Positions 16,966 through 26,518 of a DNA stretch of 64,000 nucleotides are shown one piece after another. Source of the DNA: Methylomarinum sp965277025 (GTDB lineage Bacteria > Pseudomonadota > Gammaproteobacteria > Methylococcales > Methylomonadaceae); the NCBI GenBank assembly GCA_965277025.1, contig OZ255706.1, positions 620,001 to 684,000 of the forward strand, in the 5' to 3' direction. Each line of letters opens with the position of its first letter. Positions within the stretch are counted from its first letter, which is position 1. Under the pieces are notes generated by a model that made no database searches, had not been told where the DNA came from, and was given only the letters and a program-made list of their open reading frames with translations. The position numbers were made by a program, and so were the translations under genes.

Positions 16966-17110
16966 ACTCATCCACAGATTCCGGTCCATTGGCAGCTTTT
17001 TTGTTTTGATGCAGTATGCTTCCACCGACAATAAATGCCATCAATAAAACATAAACAATGGCGGCAATACGTCTGGCCTTTTTTGCGCCAGTAATATCTC
17101 GCTGGTTCAT
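16952..17110 (-). CDS. small single-pass membrane protein, unknown function
   Basis: From the ATG at 17110, preceded by AGGAGT, a 52-residue protein is encoded: a basic N-terminus (MNQRDITGAKKARR), one helix (IAAIVYVLLMAFIVGGSILH) and a hydrophilic tail. It converges on the CDF gene and overlaps its end by 14 bp. The next gene upstream is a fragment cut by IS110. I do not recognise it. Confidence 0.6.
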   Translation of the reverse strand: MNQRDITGAKKARRIAAIVYVLLMAFIVGGSILHQNKKAANGPESVDEFSHN

Positions 17111-17157
17111 TTTACAACTCCTGATAATACCAATAACTGCATTATACCGAAGTCCAA

Positions 17158-17294
17158 TCAAGCCACCATGGCCTGTTCGTATTCATCCAGTTCATTCAAT
17201 AGTCTAATCGTTCTGTATTGTAAATCCTTCTGATTCAAAGTCAGCAAAATTTGTGAGTCAATATACGCTTCTTCGCCCAAATACTCTTCTTCAT
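17158..17294 (-). pseudogene. 3' fragment of an unknown gene truncated by IS110 copy A
   Basis: The minus strand reads open from the IS110 boundary to a TGA at 17158-17160. It gives 45 residues ending IRLLNELDEYEQAMVA, acidic and helical. The 5' part is not in the window. The family is not recognised. Confidence 0.5.
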
Positions 17295-17556
17295 CTAACG
17301 ATCATCGCAAGAATTGCCACCCCGCATGATGAAATGTTGTAGAGTTCCTTGTGGAAGATGGCGGTTAAAGACTGCGCTTTACTTTGGAGCCTTAGAGCCC
17401 GACTGCTAACGTAGCCTGCCATGGATGACTCGAACCCCGGATTGCTTCTTTAAGAGCGAATGTTAAAAGGGCCGTTGACGATTTACATCGCCCTCAGGCA
17501 GATCATCCAGGCAACCGCCACCTTCCAGGCTCAATCATAGAGTAAAGGAGGAAGAA
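17295..17556 (+). ncRNA. candidate bridge-RNA region of IS110 copy A
   Basis: IS110-group elements carry a structured bridge RNA in the 5' non-coding end. This 262-bp stretch is conserved in all three copies and contains no ORF with a credible start. It contains CTAACG (17406-17411), equal to the element's left end, and ATGTTAA (17460-17466), equal to the right end; these could be donor guides. Both lie on the same strand, which does not fit the known guide pairing simply. The fold was not computed. Confidence 0.5.
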
Positions 17557-18777
17557 ATGGAACTCACTGCAATACACAAGCGAGTCATCGGGTTGGATGT
17601 TCACCAAAAGCAGATTACCGCCTGCGCCATGGTTGAACAGGCCGATGGTGGTATTCAGACAGAGCATCGGCAGTTTGGCGCATTCAAACGTGATCGACGT
17701 GCATTAGCCGATTGGGTGCAGTCTGTCGCACCGGATGAGGTGGTGATGGAACGCACCGGCATCTACTGGAAAAGCCCATATGCAGCTTTGGAACATGTGG
17801 GTATTTACGCCAGGGTCGTCAATGCCCGGCATGTGAAGAATGTGCCGGGACGCAAGACGGACATCGGCGACGCGCAATGGCTGGCGATGCTTTCCCGTGC
17901 CGGACTGCTGCGCGGTTCATTCGTGCCACCGGAAAAGATGCGGCAGTTACGCCTGATTTCACGTCAACGACAGAAGTTGGTGTCGATGCTGTCTGCTGAG
18001 AAGAACAGACTGCACAAGGTATTAACCGACGGCGGCATCCGGCTTGGCGTGGTGGTCAGCGATGTACATGGGCAATCCGCGCGCGCCATGGTTAACGCGC
18101 TGATTGAAGGACAGCCTGCGCATGATGTGTTGAAGCTGGCCAGCAATCGTCTCAAAGCGCCGCGCGCCGATATACTGGAGGCGCTGCAAGGTGAGCTGAG
18201 CGAGCACCATCGCTTCGTACTGAATGAACTGATGCAGCATATTCAGGATTTGGAAGCACGCATAGCCAGATTCGATGCACAACTGCTGGCCGGACTGGAG
18301 AAGGAGAAAACGGTTTTGCAATTGCTCCAGACTATTCCCGGTGTTGATTTGATTGGAGCAGCCATGCTACTTGTTGAGATCGGAACGGATATGACTGTCT
18401 TTGGCAGTGCGGATCGGCTGGCGTCATGGGTGGGCATATGCCCCGGCAACAACGAGTCTGCCGGCAAACGCAAATCAGGACGAACGCGAAAAGGAAACCC
18501 ATATGTGTGTCGCCTGCTTTGCGAATGCGCCCATGCCGCCAGCCGAACCCGATCGGTTTTCCAGGCAAAATATACATCACTGGCGATTAGGCGAGGTCAC
18601 CAACGCGCCATCATTGCGCTGGCTCACAAACTTTTGCGGACATGTTACTTCATGATTAGTCGCGGCGAGTATTTCCGGGATTCGACCATCGACTACGAAG
18701 AAATGGCTGTCAAACGCAATGCACCACGCTGGATCAGAGCGCTGATAAAATTCGGTTATATAACACAACCGGGGTAA
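17557..18777 (+). CDS. IS110 transposase (DEDD/serine recombinase), copy A
   Basis: The 406-residue recombinase has an N-terminal RuvC-like DEDD domain (VIGLDVHQKQITAC, DEVVMERTGIYW, PGRKTDIGDAQWLAMLSRAG) and a C-terminal Transposase_20 domain (LLQTIPGVDLIGAAMLL, ADRLASWVGICPGNNESAGK) with the conserved Ser. AAAGGAGGAAGAA is a strong ribosome site. Copy A has ERTG and RGSFV where copy B has ESTG and RDSFV. It is full length and plausibly active. Confidence 0.93.
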   Translation: MELTAIHKRVIGLDVHQKQITACAMVEQADGGIQTEHRQFGAFKRDRRALADWVQSVAPDEVVMERTGIYWKSPYAALEHVGIYARVVNARHVKNVPGRKTDIGDAQWLAMLSRAGLLRGSFVPPEKMRQLRLISRQRQKLVSMLSAEKNRLHKVLTDGGIRLGVVVSDVHGQSARAMVNALIEGQPAHDVLKLASNRLKAPRADILEALQGELSEHHRFVLNELMQHIQDLEARIARFDAQLLAGLEKEKTVLQLLQTIPGVDLIGAAMLLVEIGTDMTVFGSADRLASWVGICPGNNESAGKRKSGRTRKGNPYVCRLLCECAHAASRTRSVFQAKYTSLAIRRGHQRAIIALAHKLLRTCYFMISRGEYFRDSTIDYEEMAVKRNAPRWIRALIKFGYITQPG

Positions 18778-18962
18778 GCCAGCTTACTTCATTGAATATG
18801 GATAAGCAGCCTTTTCACGGCTGAGAACTCCTTGCGCATTCGATATGGATCATTTCATGTTAACAAAATTCCGCTCTGCTCTATTTCATTCATAATGTGT
18901 CTCGTTGTAAATACCACTGACATTATGCAAAGACAATATGAAAAATTGATGACAATATTTTG

Positions 18963-20036
18963 TCACAACAATACTCTTTGCCGCTTGGATCCCCAGTTTC
19001 CGGGCTGTTCCATAAACCTTCCAGCACAAACCGTACCACATTTTTCGCAGCGGCCTTGCTCATCCAGTCCCCATTCGGACAGTTCATACCAATCCCGACC
19101 AATCAGCAAATGTCCACATTGATGGCAATAGGTGCTTTCAGCCGCCTTGTGATGCACATTGCCTACATAGGCATAACGGACACCATTTTTTAACGCTATA
19201 TCTCGCGCCATCAATAATGTACTGACGGGAGTTGGCGGGGTGTCCTGCATTTTCCAGTCTGGGTGAAAAGCAGTGAAATGCATCGGGACATCGGGGCCTA
19301 ATTTTTCGACTACCCATTGCGTCATCGCTTCCAATTCTGCTGGTGAATCATTCTCGCCAGGAATCAATAAGGTAGTCAGCTCAACCAGACAGATGTCTCG
19401 TGTTTAATATATTCCAAAGTTTCTAAAACGGGTTGTAGATGTGATCCAGTAATCTTATGATAAAAATCTTCGCTAAATGCTTTTAAATCAACATTGGCCG
19501 CATCCATTACGGCATAAAACTCCCTACGGGGTTCTGGACACACATAACCCGCCGTTACAGCAACTGATTTAATGCCTTTCTCCCGGCAAGCTATTGCTGT
19601 ATCAATAGCATATTCATGAAAAATTACCGGATGTATAGGCAACACTTAAACAGCCTGCCTCTGCAGCCGCTTCTGCAATGGTTTCGGGGGATGCCTGGCT
19701 CATCAGGGAGTCCATCTCCCGTGATTTACTGATATCCCAATTCTGACAAAACTTGCAGGCCAAGTTGCAACCAGCTGTACCAAATGAAAATACCGCACTG
19801 CCTGGATAAAAATGGTTTAACGGTTTTTTTTCAATCGGATCAATACAGAACCCACTTGAACGCCCATAACTGGTCATAACAATTTCATCATGTAGATTTT
19901 GCCTGATAAAGCACAATCCACGCTGCCCTTCATGCAGCTTGCAGAACCTGGGACATAAATCACACTGCAGACGACCATCATCCAATTTATGCCAGTATTT
20001 TGTCGCGACAATGTTTTCACTGATTAAAGAATGCAT
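18963..20036 (-). pseudogene. amrS: AmmeMemoRadiSam-system radical SAM enzyme (AmrS), two frameshifts
   Basis: The N-terminal part (from 20036) reads CDLCPRFCKLHEGQRGLCFIR. Then comes the radical SAM cluster motif GTAGCNLACKFCQNWDIS and the stretch AEAGCLSVAYT. There the frame breaks near 19628. The usual YNDPVIFHEYAIDTAI resumes as PVIFHEYAIDTAI in another frame, so about 8 bp (YND) appear lost. A second break near 19387 (VWLS instead of VWFELTTLL) looks like one missing base. The C-terminus HCGHLLIGRDWYEL and the CEKCG zinc-like site are intact. It is divergent from amrB-amrA. Confidence 0.85.
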
Positions 20037-20101
20037 AACGCTCCCCCTTGATTTTTTATAGTTAGAACCTATAACTTAAGATATGGGGTTTTTTATTGAT
20101 A

Positions 20102-20144
20102 TAGAAGTTACGCATTGACAGGCAATGTTAAACTATGGGTTTAA
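20102..20144 (+). mobile_element. 43-bp solitary end of the outer IS found at 24637-26873
   Basis: TAGAAGTTACGCATTGACAG and the next 23 bases match the left end of the IS at 24637 exactly, then the identity stops at AmrB coding sequence. The rest of the element is gone, so an IS-adjacent deletion is likely. The remnant supplies an ATG (20125) in frame with the truncated amrB. Confidence 0.8.
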
Positions 20145-20649
20145 GAAATTTGATAAGCCTGCTGTCGATCTTTTATTACAATTGCCTTTTGTTCATTTAC
20201 TGGACCAGGCACACAGTCTGGAACACAGCCTGGAAGTACAACTGCCTTTTCTGCAAATGGTTTTGAACGATTTTCAACTGGTACCGATTGTGGCTGGTGA
20301 TGCGACGGCTGATCAAGTTGATGCAGTACTGGAAACTATCTGGGGAGGGCCGGAAACTTTGATTGTCATCAGTTCCGACCTAAGTCATTACCATGATTAT
20401 TTTACCGCCCAGCAAAAAGACCGTCACACCACGAAACTGATTGAGCACAAACAATATGAACAACTGGATTTTGATTCCGCCTGCGGCAGAGTGCCTGTTT
20501 CAGGGCTTTTAAAACTGGCCAGAGAACATGGCTTTAAGGTAGAAAACATTGATTTACGAAATTCCGGCGATACTGCTGGCGACAAAAACCGGGTAGTAGG
20601 GTACGGAGCTTATGTCATTAACGAAACCACAGCAACAAATACTGCTTGA
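20125..20649 (+). pseudogene. amrB: AmmeMemoRadiSam-system protein B (MEMO1 family), N-terminus deleted
   Basis: The 174-residue frame holds the C-terminal half of a MEMO-like protein: AHSLEHSLEVQLPFLQMVL, LVPIVAGDATADQVD, TLIVISSDLSHYHDYF, GRVPVSGLLKLA, LRNSGDTAGDKNRVVGYGAYV. The family is normally about 260-280 residues. The missing N-terminal part includes the PHAGYxYSG metal-site region. The first six codons come from an IS end (20102-20144). It may still be expressed as a fusion but should lack the active site. It overlaps amrA by 38 bp. Confidence 0.85.
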
Positions 20650-21184
20650 TATCGCGCGCCAGTCTATAGAAAACGGCTATCTGGCAGGACATCCATTGAG
20701 TATAGATATTCGGGATTATCCGCCTGAATTACGGGTTCCCAGAGCCACTTTTGTGACGCTGGAAAAGCATCATCAACTTCGGGGCTGCATTGGTATGCTG
20801 GAAGCTGTATTACCATTGGTTGAAGATGTAGCGGAAAATGCTTTTTCAGCGGCTTACAAAGATCCTCGCTTTCCACCTGTAGAGCGCAGCGAAATTCCGG
20901 AACTGGATATTTTTATTTCCATTCTCAGTGAACCTGAACCCATATCATTTGAATCCGAAGCCGACCTCTTGAATCAGATACGTCCCGGCATCGACGGGCT
21001 TATTCTGGTTGAAGATGGTTATAAAGGAACATTTTTACCTTCAGTTTGGGAATCATTACCCGACAAGGTCCAGTTCTTAAGACATCTTAAAAACAAGGCG
21101 GGGTTACCCGCCGATTATTGGTCGGATAGCATTAAAGTTTACCGATATACAACTGAATCTTTTGGTACTGGCGAAAAACATTGA
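20612..21184 (+). CDS. amrA: AmmeMemoRadiSam-system protein A (AMMECR1 family)
   Basis: The 190-residue AMMECR1-domain protein has PELRVPRATFVTLEKHHQLRGCIGMLEA with the hallmark LRGCIG, then DVAENAFSAAYKDPRFPPV, IFISILSEPEPI, GLILVEDGYKGTFLPSVWESLP and a C-terminal YRYTTE. The length is standard. It works in an undefined pathway with a MEMO-like protein and a radical SAM enzyme, both broken here. It is probably the last intact member of a decaying set. A MITE-like repeat follows. Confidence 0.92.
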   Translation: MSLTKPQQQILLDIARQSIENGYLAGHPLSIDIRDYPPELRVPRATFVTLEKHHQLRGCIGMLEAVLPLVEDVAENAFSAAYKDPRFPPVERSEIPELDIFISILSEPEPISFESEADLLNQIRPGIDGLILVEDGYKGTFLPSVWESLPDKVQFLRHLKNKAGLPADYWSDSIKVYRYTTESFGTGEKH

Positions 21185-21219
21185 AACCCTTTTGTTACAG
21201 ATACATCCTTACACCTGTA

Positions 21220-21360
21220 GAAGTGCCGATCAAATCATCCATACTGTCAGCGCCCGCAAATGAGATTTCCGTTTTGCTCGCGAAATAAATGGCTTGAATT
21301 TAATGGTTTTGGCGACACATCCTTGTGCTGCAGGGAAGCGTGAATAAATCAGCACTTCCC
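21220..21360 (+). repeat. MITE-like dispersed repeat, copy 2
   Basis: CAAATCATCCATACTGTCAG, CGACACATCC and the end AAATCAGCACTTCCC match the copy at 55787-55934 in order. It lies between amrA and the multicopper oxidase, whose ends converge here, and may act as a shared terminator. Confidence 0.6.
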
Positions 21361-22951
21361 TGTAAGACTGTTTAGCTCACCAGAAATTGGCGCATCATGC
21401 CTAAGTCTTCGTGTTCCAGATTATGGCAATGATAGAGAAACAGGCCTTTAAAGTCCTGAAAAGGTTTGATGATTTCAATTTCTTCACCCTGCATGACCAA
21501 AACGGTATCTTTCCAGCCGGAATCGATAAATCCTTCTTTGACAGTATCATATTCGTCTTTTCGCATACCTTCCATTTTTCGCGAAATAATCTGATACTGC
21601 TGGCCGTGCAAATGGATAGGGTGTGCCATTGACAACATCATGCCGCCTCCCATTCCTCCGCCCATCATCCCCATGCCTCCACCAGACATGCCTTTCATGC
21701 CACCCATCTTCATTTTTTGATCATCATCCCCAGCGTGCTCTTCTTTTTTTATGCCATGATCATGAAATATCTTGATTTTTTTTAATCGAGCCAACCGGGA
21801 CTTTTTCAAAATCAAAAATTTTATCCAGTGAAAATGATTTTCCATTGAGCATCGGTCTCATCGGCTTCATGGAAATCGCGATGGGAATTGGGTTTTTGGC
21901 ATTATCGACATCCCGTTCGGTCAAACGTTGAAAATTGACCAGTTTTTTCGGTAGAGCAGGGGAGTCGCTGACTTTTTCGGTAACATGAAATGTAGCTATA
22001 GGAAATTTAGCACCTTGTGCCAAACTGCCACTCATCATTCCCATACCACCACGCATACCCTTCATGTTACCCATCCCCCCTTTATGCATTTTTTCGACCA
22101 TGGGAGGCATGGCGCCGCTGTAAGGCAGACTGTACAACACTAATTTGGAACCTACTGGCCGACCACTAAAATCCAGCCATAAATCTACCCGTTCACCCGG
22201 CGCCAACATAATATACGGACGAGTTTCAGGTTTTTCCAACAAACCGGCATCGGTGCCAATCGCAGTCAATGGCGTTCCATCATCCCAGCCCATTTTATAA
22301 ATCCTGGAATTGGAACCATTCAAGGCTCTGAACAGGTAGGCCCGCGACTTGACCTTGAATTCGACATTGGGCTGACCGTTAACGACGATGGTATCGCCCA
22401 GAAAGCCCATCATTTTTCCATGCATGCCATGTAAATAAGTCAACTGATTACGGTTGTTGAAAGTCCGGTCTTGAATCACCAGGGGCATATCATATTCACC
22501 ACGAGGAAGATCCAGTTTTTGTTCTTCCTCGTCGGTGACGGTGATAATTCCCGCCAACCCTTGATAAACCTGTTCAGCGGTCAGCTCATGCGTGTGCGAA
22601 TGATAAAAGCTGGTGCCGGCGCGGTTCATCACTTCATACTCATAAACAAATTGTTCACCCGGTGCAATCGAATACATCGGATGGCCGTCACTTTTTTGTG
22701 GAACATGCAAGCCATGCCAATGAATGATGGAAGGCTCGTTCAATTGGTTGTTAAAATAAATTCTGACTTTTTGCCCTTTCTGATAATTCAAAATCGGGCC
22801 AAGATAATTCCCTCTTAAATGTTGCAACGTGTTTTCAGGCCCTTTTAATAAACGGGCATAATATTTTTGTACATTTGTAGTCGGACCATTTTTCAGCACT
22901 TGTATATGGGCCTTGCGCGTAGTGAATTCTATTTCCACATCGGGATTGAAC

Positions 22952-24164
22952 CAGGGCCAGCGCATAAAAACTCACCCAAAAATCACTTGAGTCCTGAAGT
23001 CATCGCTGAGGGCTGCCTTGAAGCGCTTGCGCTTAATGCTCAGGCGCGACGGTTCGCGCTTGAGCCAATTGAGCGCCAATTGGCGGATGATATTGAAGTT
23101 GCCCGGTGATTCGCCCTTGCGAATTCGTGACTCGTCTTCACGAAACGTGACATCCAATACCCAATGCAGGCTGTTCTCCACGCCCCAGTGGGAGCGCACA
23201 GCGTTGGCGAAGGTTTCAACACTATCAAGCGTGGTGATGTAGTAGCGACGCTCAATGGTTTGTCGTTCGCCGATCTGGCGTTCACACGCCACCATGCCAA
23301 TGCCCTTGAGTCCTTGCCAGCGCCGGGGCGAAGGCAAGGTGTCCAGACAATCAGCCAGGTAGTAGCGGCGCTGTTCAATCCGGCCGTGTCCGACATCGAC
23401 CTGTTCGTGGTGGCCCAGTAGCGCCTGACCGTCCTCAACACCGCCATCCACCGCCACGGCAAAGTAATCCACGATCGCTTCATGCAAGGACTTCTGGTTG
23501 CCCTTGACCGCCAGGGCGTAATCAGCCCCTTTCTCGACGATCTTGCCAGCAATCTTTTCCTGGCATCCCATCGCGTCAATGGTCACGATGCAGCCTTTAA
23601 TTTCCAGCATGGCCAACAGTCGGGGAATGGCGGTAATTTCATTGGACTTCTCCTGTGTTTTGACCTGACCCAGGGAGAGCCCCGTCTGGCTTGCCCAGGC
23701 GCTGACCATGTGGATCGCGCCCATCTTGTCCTCCTGATCAAAGGACCGGCGCGCCGTTTTGCCGTCAATGGCAACCACTTCCCCCTCGGTCAGTCTGGCG
23801 ACACTTTGCACCCAGCGACTGAAACAGGCGCTGACTTCCTCGGCCGGCAACCGTGACATCCGGCGGGCAATGCAGTCGTGCGAGGGGATTCCGTTTTCCA
23901 ACGCTATCCATTGCCGCAGCCAGTCTTGTTTCTCTTTGCCGAAGGCTTCTATGGCCTCCCGGCCTTCAGCGCCACTGACCACCGCGCAGATGGTCAGTAC
24001 GATAATATCCAGCAGTTGATGACGCTTGTGGCGTTCAATTCGCGGGTCTTCCAGGCTTGAAAAGGCTTCTTGCAGGCTCAGGGACATTTTGATTCCTCAT
24101 ACAGTTTTGCATGAATGATACTGAACTCGCTGTTTTAATAGGATCTTTTTATGCGCTGGCCCTG
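22952..24164 (-). mobile_element. ISAs1-family insertion sequence (1213 bp)
   Basis: Both ends read CAGGGCCAGCGCATAAAAA in inverted orientation (19 bp). The 10-bp target duplication GGGATTGAAC lies at 22942-22951 and 24165-24174. Removing the element and one repeat rejoins the multicopper oxidase in frame, so the limits are exact. Confidence 0.95.
22972..24087 (-). CDS. ISAs1-family transposase
   Basis: The 371-residue DDE transposase begins SLEDPRIERHKRHQLLDIIVL TICAVVSGAEG. It has the catalytic VVAIDGKTARRSFD, CIVTIDAMGCQEKIA and YALAVKGNQKSLHEA regions, then ERRYYITTLDS and the glutamate region HWGVENSLHWVLDVTFREDESRIRKG. These are the marks of ISAs1/H-repeat transposases. Its base composition is clearly more GC-rich than the host gene around it, which suggests recent arrival. 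It is complete. Confidence 0.93.
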   Translation of the reverse strand: MSLSLQEAFSSLEDPRIERHKRHQLLDIIVLTICAVVSGAEGREAIEAFGKEKQDWLRQWIALENGIPSHDCIARRMSRLPAEEVSACFSRWVQSVARLTEGEVVAIDGKTARRSFDQEDKMGAIHMVSAWASQTGLSLGQVKTQEKSNEITAIPRLLAMLEIKGCIVTIDAMGCQEKIAGKIVEKGADYALAVKGNQKSLHEAIVDYFAVAVDGGVEDGQALLGHHEQVDVGHGRIEQRRYYLADCLDTLPSPRRWQGLKGIGMVACERQIGERQTIERRYYITTLDSVETFANAVRSHWGVENSLHWVLDVTFREDESRIRKGESPGNFNIIRQLALNWLKREPSRLSIKRKRFKAALSDDFRTQVIFG

Positions 24165-24407
24165 GGGATTGAACCCCGGTGTCGGTACACTTTTTACTTT
24201 CCCGGTATAATAGGAAAATGCCACCCTTGGCATAGCCGCCGCTGCAGCTCCAATTGCTGAAAGCTGCATGAAACGGCGTCGATTATATTGATTTGACTTG
24301 GACATCACCCTTCCTCCTGTATGAAAAACCCGGTGCTGGCAGCCTGATGACTCGCTTTGATGGATAATCATCTGTTTCCCACACGGAAAAACATCTTTCA
24401 AATGCAG

Positions 24408-24433
24408 GGTGAATTCGCCGTCAGGCAATCCAC
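24408..24433. repeat. REP-like palindrome
   Basis: GGTGAATT...AATCCACC arms surround CGCCGTCAGGC. The same core occurs at 44021-44047, and a weaker copy at 6424-6453. Confidence 0.6.
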
Positions 24434-24453
24434 CTGTCAACGGTTTGTTTTAG

Positions 24454-24482
24454 GGGAAGCGCTGATTAAATCAGCGCTTCCC
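24454..24482. repeat. isolated MITE-family end palindrome
   Basis: GGGAAGCGCTGATT and AATCAGCGCTTCCC are perfect inverted arms separated by one base. The same sequence forms the right end of the full MITE-like copy at 55787-55934. Confidence 0.55.
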
Positions 24483-25414
24483 CATTTATCCTTCAATACA
24501 AGACTGATAAGATACCAGGATCCGAGCTATATAAGTATTTTATTATACTCTGAAGATACGCTTTTTCAAGCATTTTTACAAGCCATAATCGAACAGTTTT
24601 TTTACTTTTTATCGCCCTTATCGATTGTTATTTTCATAGAAGTTACGCATTGACAGGCAATGTTAAACTATGGGTTTAAAAAATCCCAAAGTCAATGCAA
24701 GGCAAATCTTGATAAGAGAAATAACACGCCCCTCAACAGCCTGCTGTACATTACCCATGTATATTGGTTTTTTATTAAGTGAGCCGAAACAAGCTAGTTG
24801 TCGACGATTAGGAGAAGTCATGTCAATATCACATGATAGCGTAAATCGATTTCTAAATCGGGAGCATTACACTGGGCGAGATTTATACAATGAAGCCAGC
24901 GCAAGCCTGAATTTAAAGGGCGGAACCTTGAGTGTTGACGATAGTGTTCTTGATAAACCTTATAGCCAATATATGGCATATGTCAGTTATTTTTGGTCGG
25001 GAAAACATCATAGAGCAGTCAAGGGAATCAATCTTGTCACGTTGTACTACACAGACATTCAAGGAAAACACCAACCACTGAATTTCCGGGTGGTCGATAA
25101 GGCGGAAGGAAAGACAAAAAATGACTATTTTCAAGACATGCTGACCGAAGTATTAGCTTGGGGACTGGAACCTGGTTTTGTAACAGGAGATAGCTGGTAC
25201 AGTTGCGTGGATAATCTTAAATTGATAAGAAATCATCAGACAGGATTATTCTTTGCAGTGGAAGGTAATCGATTAGTCTCTGTTGAAAAAGGTTCATGGG
25301 TTCAAGTCAGGCAATTAGAAATCCCGGAAGACGGCTTAATGGTTTGGCTCAAAAATTTTGGGTATGTGAAATTATTTCGGACGACCTTGAAAGAACAAGT
25401 TCGCCATTACATAA

Positions 25415-26518
25415 CTGATGTTACGCGCTACGCCGGATAATTGATAAAATTTGAGGATGAACAAAGAGAAATTAGACCTGTACACAGACTATTTAATCAG
25501 CAATACGAGCTATGCGACGGCGACGGGTTTGTCGTCAATGTTAGATGGAGAAGTTAGCCATGATAGTATCACGCGTTTTTTATCGTCCAGGACGTACACA
25601 TCAAAAGACCTCTGGCTGGAGGTTAAACGAACAGTCCGGAAGATTGAAGAAGAAACGGGGTGTTTGATTTTTGACGATACAATCCAGGAGAAGCAATGGA
25701 CAGACGAGAATGAAGTCATTTGTTGGCATTATGACCATTGCCAGGGGCGGTCAGTCAAAGGCATCAATCTATTGAATGCCTTGTATCATACGGGCAATGT
25801 TTCGATACCCGTAGCCTTTGAAGTGGTCAAAAAACCGATTCAGTTTTGTGATATCAAAACAAAGCAGGTTAAACGAATGGCTACGGTGACCAAAAATGAG
25901 CTGATGCGTGCGATGATTCAACAGTGTTTGAACAATCGGCTTCAATTTCGCTATGTGTTGATGGATAGCTGGTTTACGGCTAAAGAGAATCTGGAGTTTA
26001 TTGTTGACAAAGACAAACATTTCATTGGGGCTTTAAAGGATAATCGCCTGGTGACGTTGAACGTTGACGACAAGAAACAAGGAAAATTTACCCGTGTCAG
26101 TGACATTGCATTAGAGGATAAACAAGCAGTTCGCGGCTGGCTAAAAGGCTACCCACATGAAGTCCTGATTGTCCGGCGAATCTTTACAAACAAAGACGGC
26201 AGTACGGCAACCGTTAATCTGGTGTGCAGTGATTTAACATTAACGGGTAAAAAGGTTGCGGCAATCTATCAGAAACGCTGGAAAGTCGAAGAATTTCATA
26301 AATCATTGAAATCCAATGCCGGGTTGGCAAAGTCGCCTACTCGTACCCCAACAACACAAAACAATCATATTTTTATGGCCATTATGGCGGTCTTTAAACT
26401 GGAGTGTCTCAAAATAAAACACCAAACCAATCATTTTGCTTTGAAGGCTAAATTATATATCAAGGCTATTCGGCAGGCTTTTGCTGAATTGCAACAATTC
26501 AAGACCGCGTAACATCAG
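25415..26518 (+). mobile_element. nested insertion sequence (1104 bp)
   Basis: CTGATGTTACGCG and CGCGTAACATCAG are perfect 13-bp terminal inverted repeats. TTACATAA is duplicated at 25407-25414 and 26519-26526. The element sits inside the outer transposase gene. Confidence 0.93.
25457..26512 (+). CDS. transposase of the nested IS (IS4/IS701-like DDE)
   Basis: The 351-residue enzyme shows SMLDGEVSHDSITRFLSSRTYTSKDLW, the catalytic CLIFDDTIQEKQWTDEN, RSVKGINLLNALYHTG, FRYVLMDSWFTAKENLEFI and the glutamate region IYQKRWKVEEFHKSLKSNAGL. The ATG at 25457 is preferred to a TTG 6 bp upstream. It is distantly related to the transposase it interrupts. It is full length and plausibly active. Confidence 0.85.
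   Translation: MNKEKLDLYTDYLISNTSYATATGLSSMLDGEVSHDSITRFLSSRTYTSKDLWLEVKRTVRKIEEETGCLIFDDTIQEKQWTDENEVICWHYDHCQGRSVKGINLLNALYHTGNVSIPVAFEVVKKPIQFCDIKTKQVKRMATVTKNELMRAMIQQCLNNRLQFRYVLMDSWFTAKENLEFIVDKDKHFIGALKDNRLVTLNVDDKKQGKFTRVSDIALEDKQAVRGWLKGYPHEVLIVRRIFTNKDGSTATVNLVCSDLTLTGKKVAAIYQKRWKVEEFHKSLKSNAGLAKSPTRTPTTQNNHIFMAIMAVFKLECLKIKHQTNHFALKAKLYIKAIRQAFAELQQFKTA

Larger units (their letters stand above)
17295..18863 (+). mobile_element. IS110-family insertion sequence, copy A (1569 bp)
   Basis: Three copies (here, 47461-49029 and 59502-61070) are identical in length and share CTAACGATCATCGC at the left and CATTTCATGTTAA at the right. Comparison of the flanks fixes these limits. There are no terminal inverted repeats, as usual for IS110. 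About 262 bp of non-coding sequence precede the transposase and about 86 bp follow it. Confidence 0.85.
21372..24305 (-). pseudogene. Met-rich multicopper oxidase (CopA/CueO-like), split by ISAs1 and frameshifted
   Basis: The gene starts at the ATG at 24305 behind AGGAGG, with a Tat signal (NRRRFMQLSAIGAAAAA). It is interrupted at 22952-24164 by an IS. It resumes DVEIEFTTRKAHIQVL with copper motifs SIIHWHGLHVP, FYHSHTHEL, PIHLHGQQYQI and the type-1 site FLYHCHNLEHEDLGMM. Two Met-rich stretches occur (MVEKMHKGGMGNMKGM and MKGMSGGGMGMMGGGMGG). An extra A in a run near 21805 shifts the frame once. Taking one copy of the 10-bp duplication and dropping that A gives 569 codons. The role would be periplasmic Cu(I) oxidation. 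Confidence 0.88.
24306..24636. other. 331-bp region upstream of the multicopper oxidase
   Basis: No gene is visible. It contains a REP-like palindrome (24408-24433) and a perfect hairpin GGGAAGCGCTGATT/AATCAGCGCTTCCC (24454-24482), an isolated end of the MITE-like family. The oxidase promoter should lie in the first 100 bp; no clear copper-regulator operator was recognised. Confidence 0.5.

Noticed and set aside
17415..17445. tRNA T-arm-like string (GGTTCGAGTC on the minus strand)
   Set aside because: It is part of the IS110 5' end, occurs in all three copies, and no acceptor, D or anticodon arm can be placed around it.
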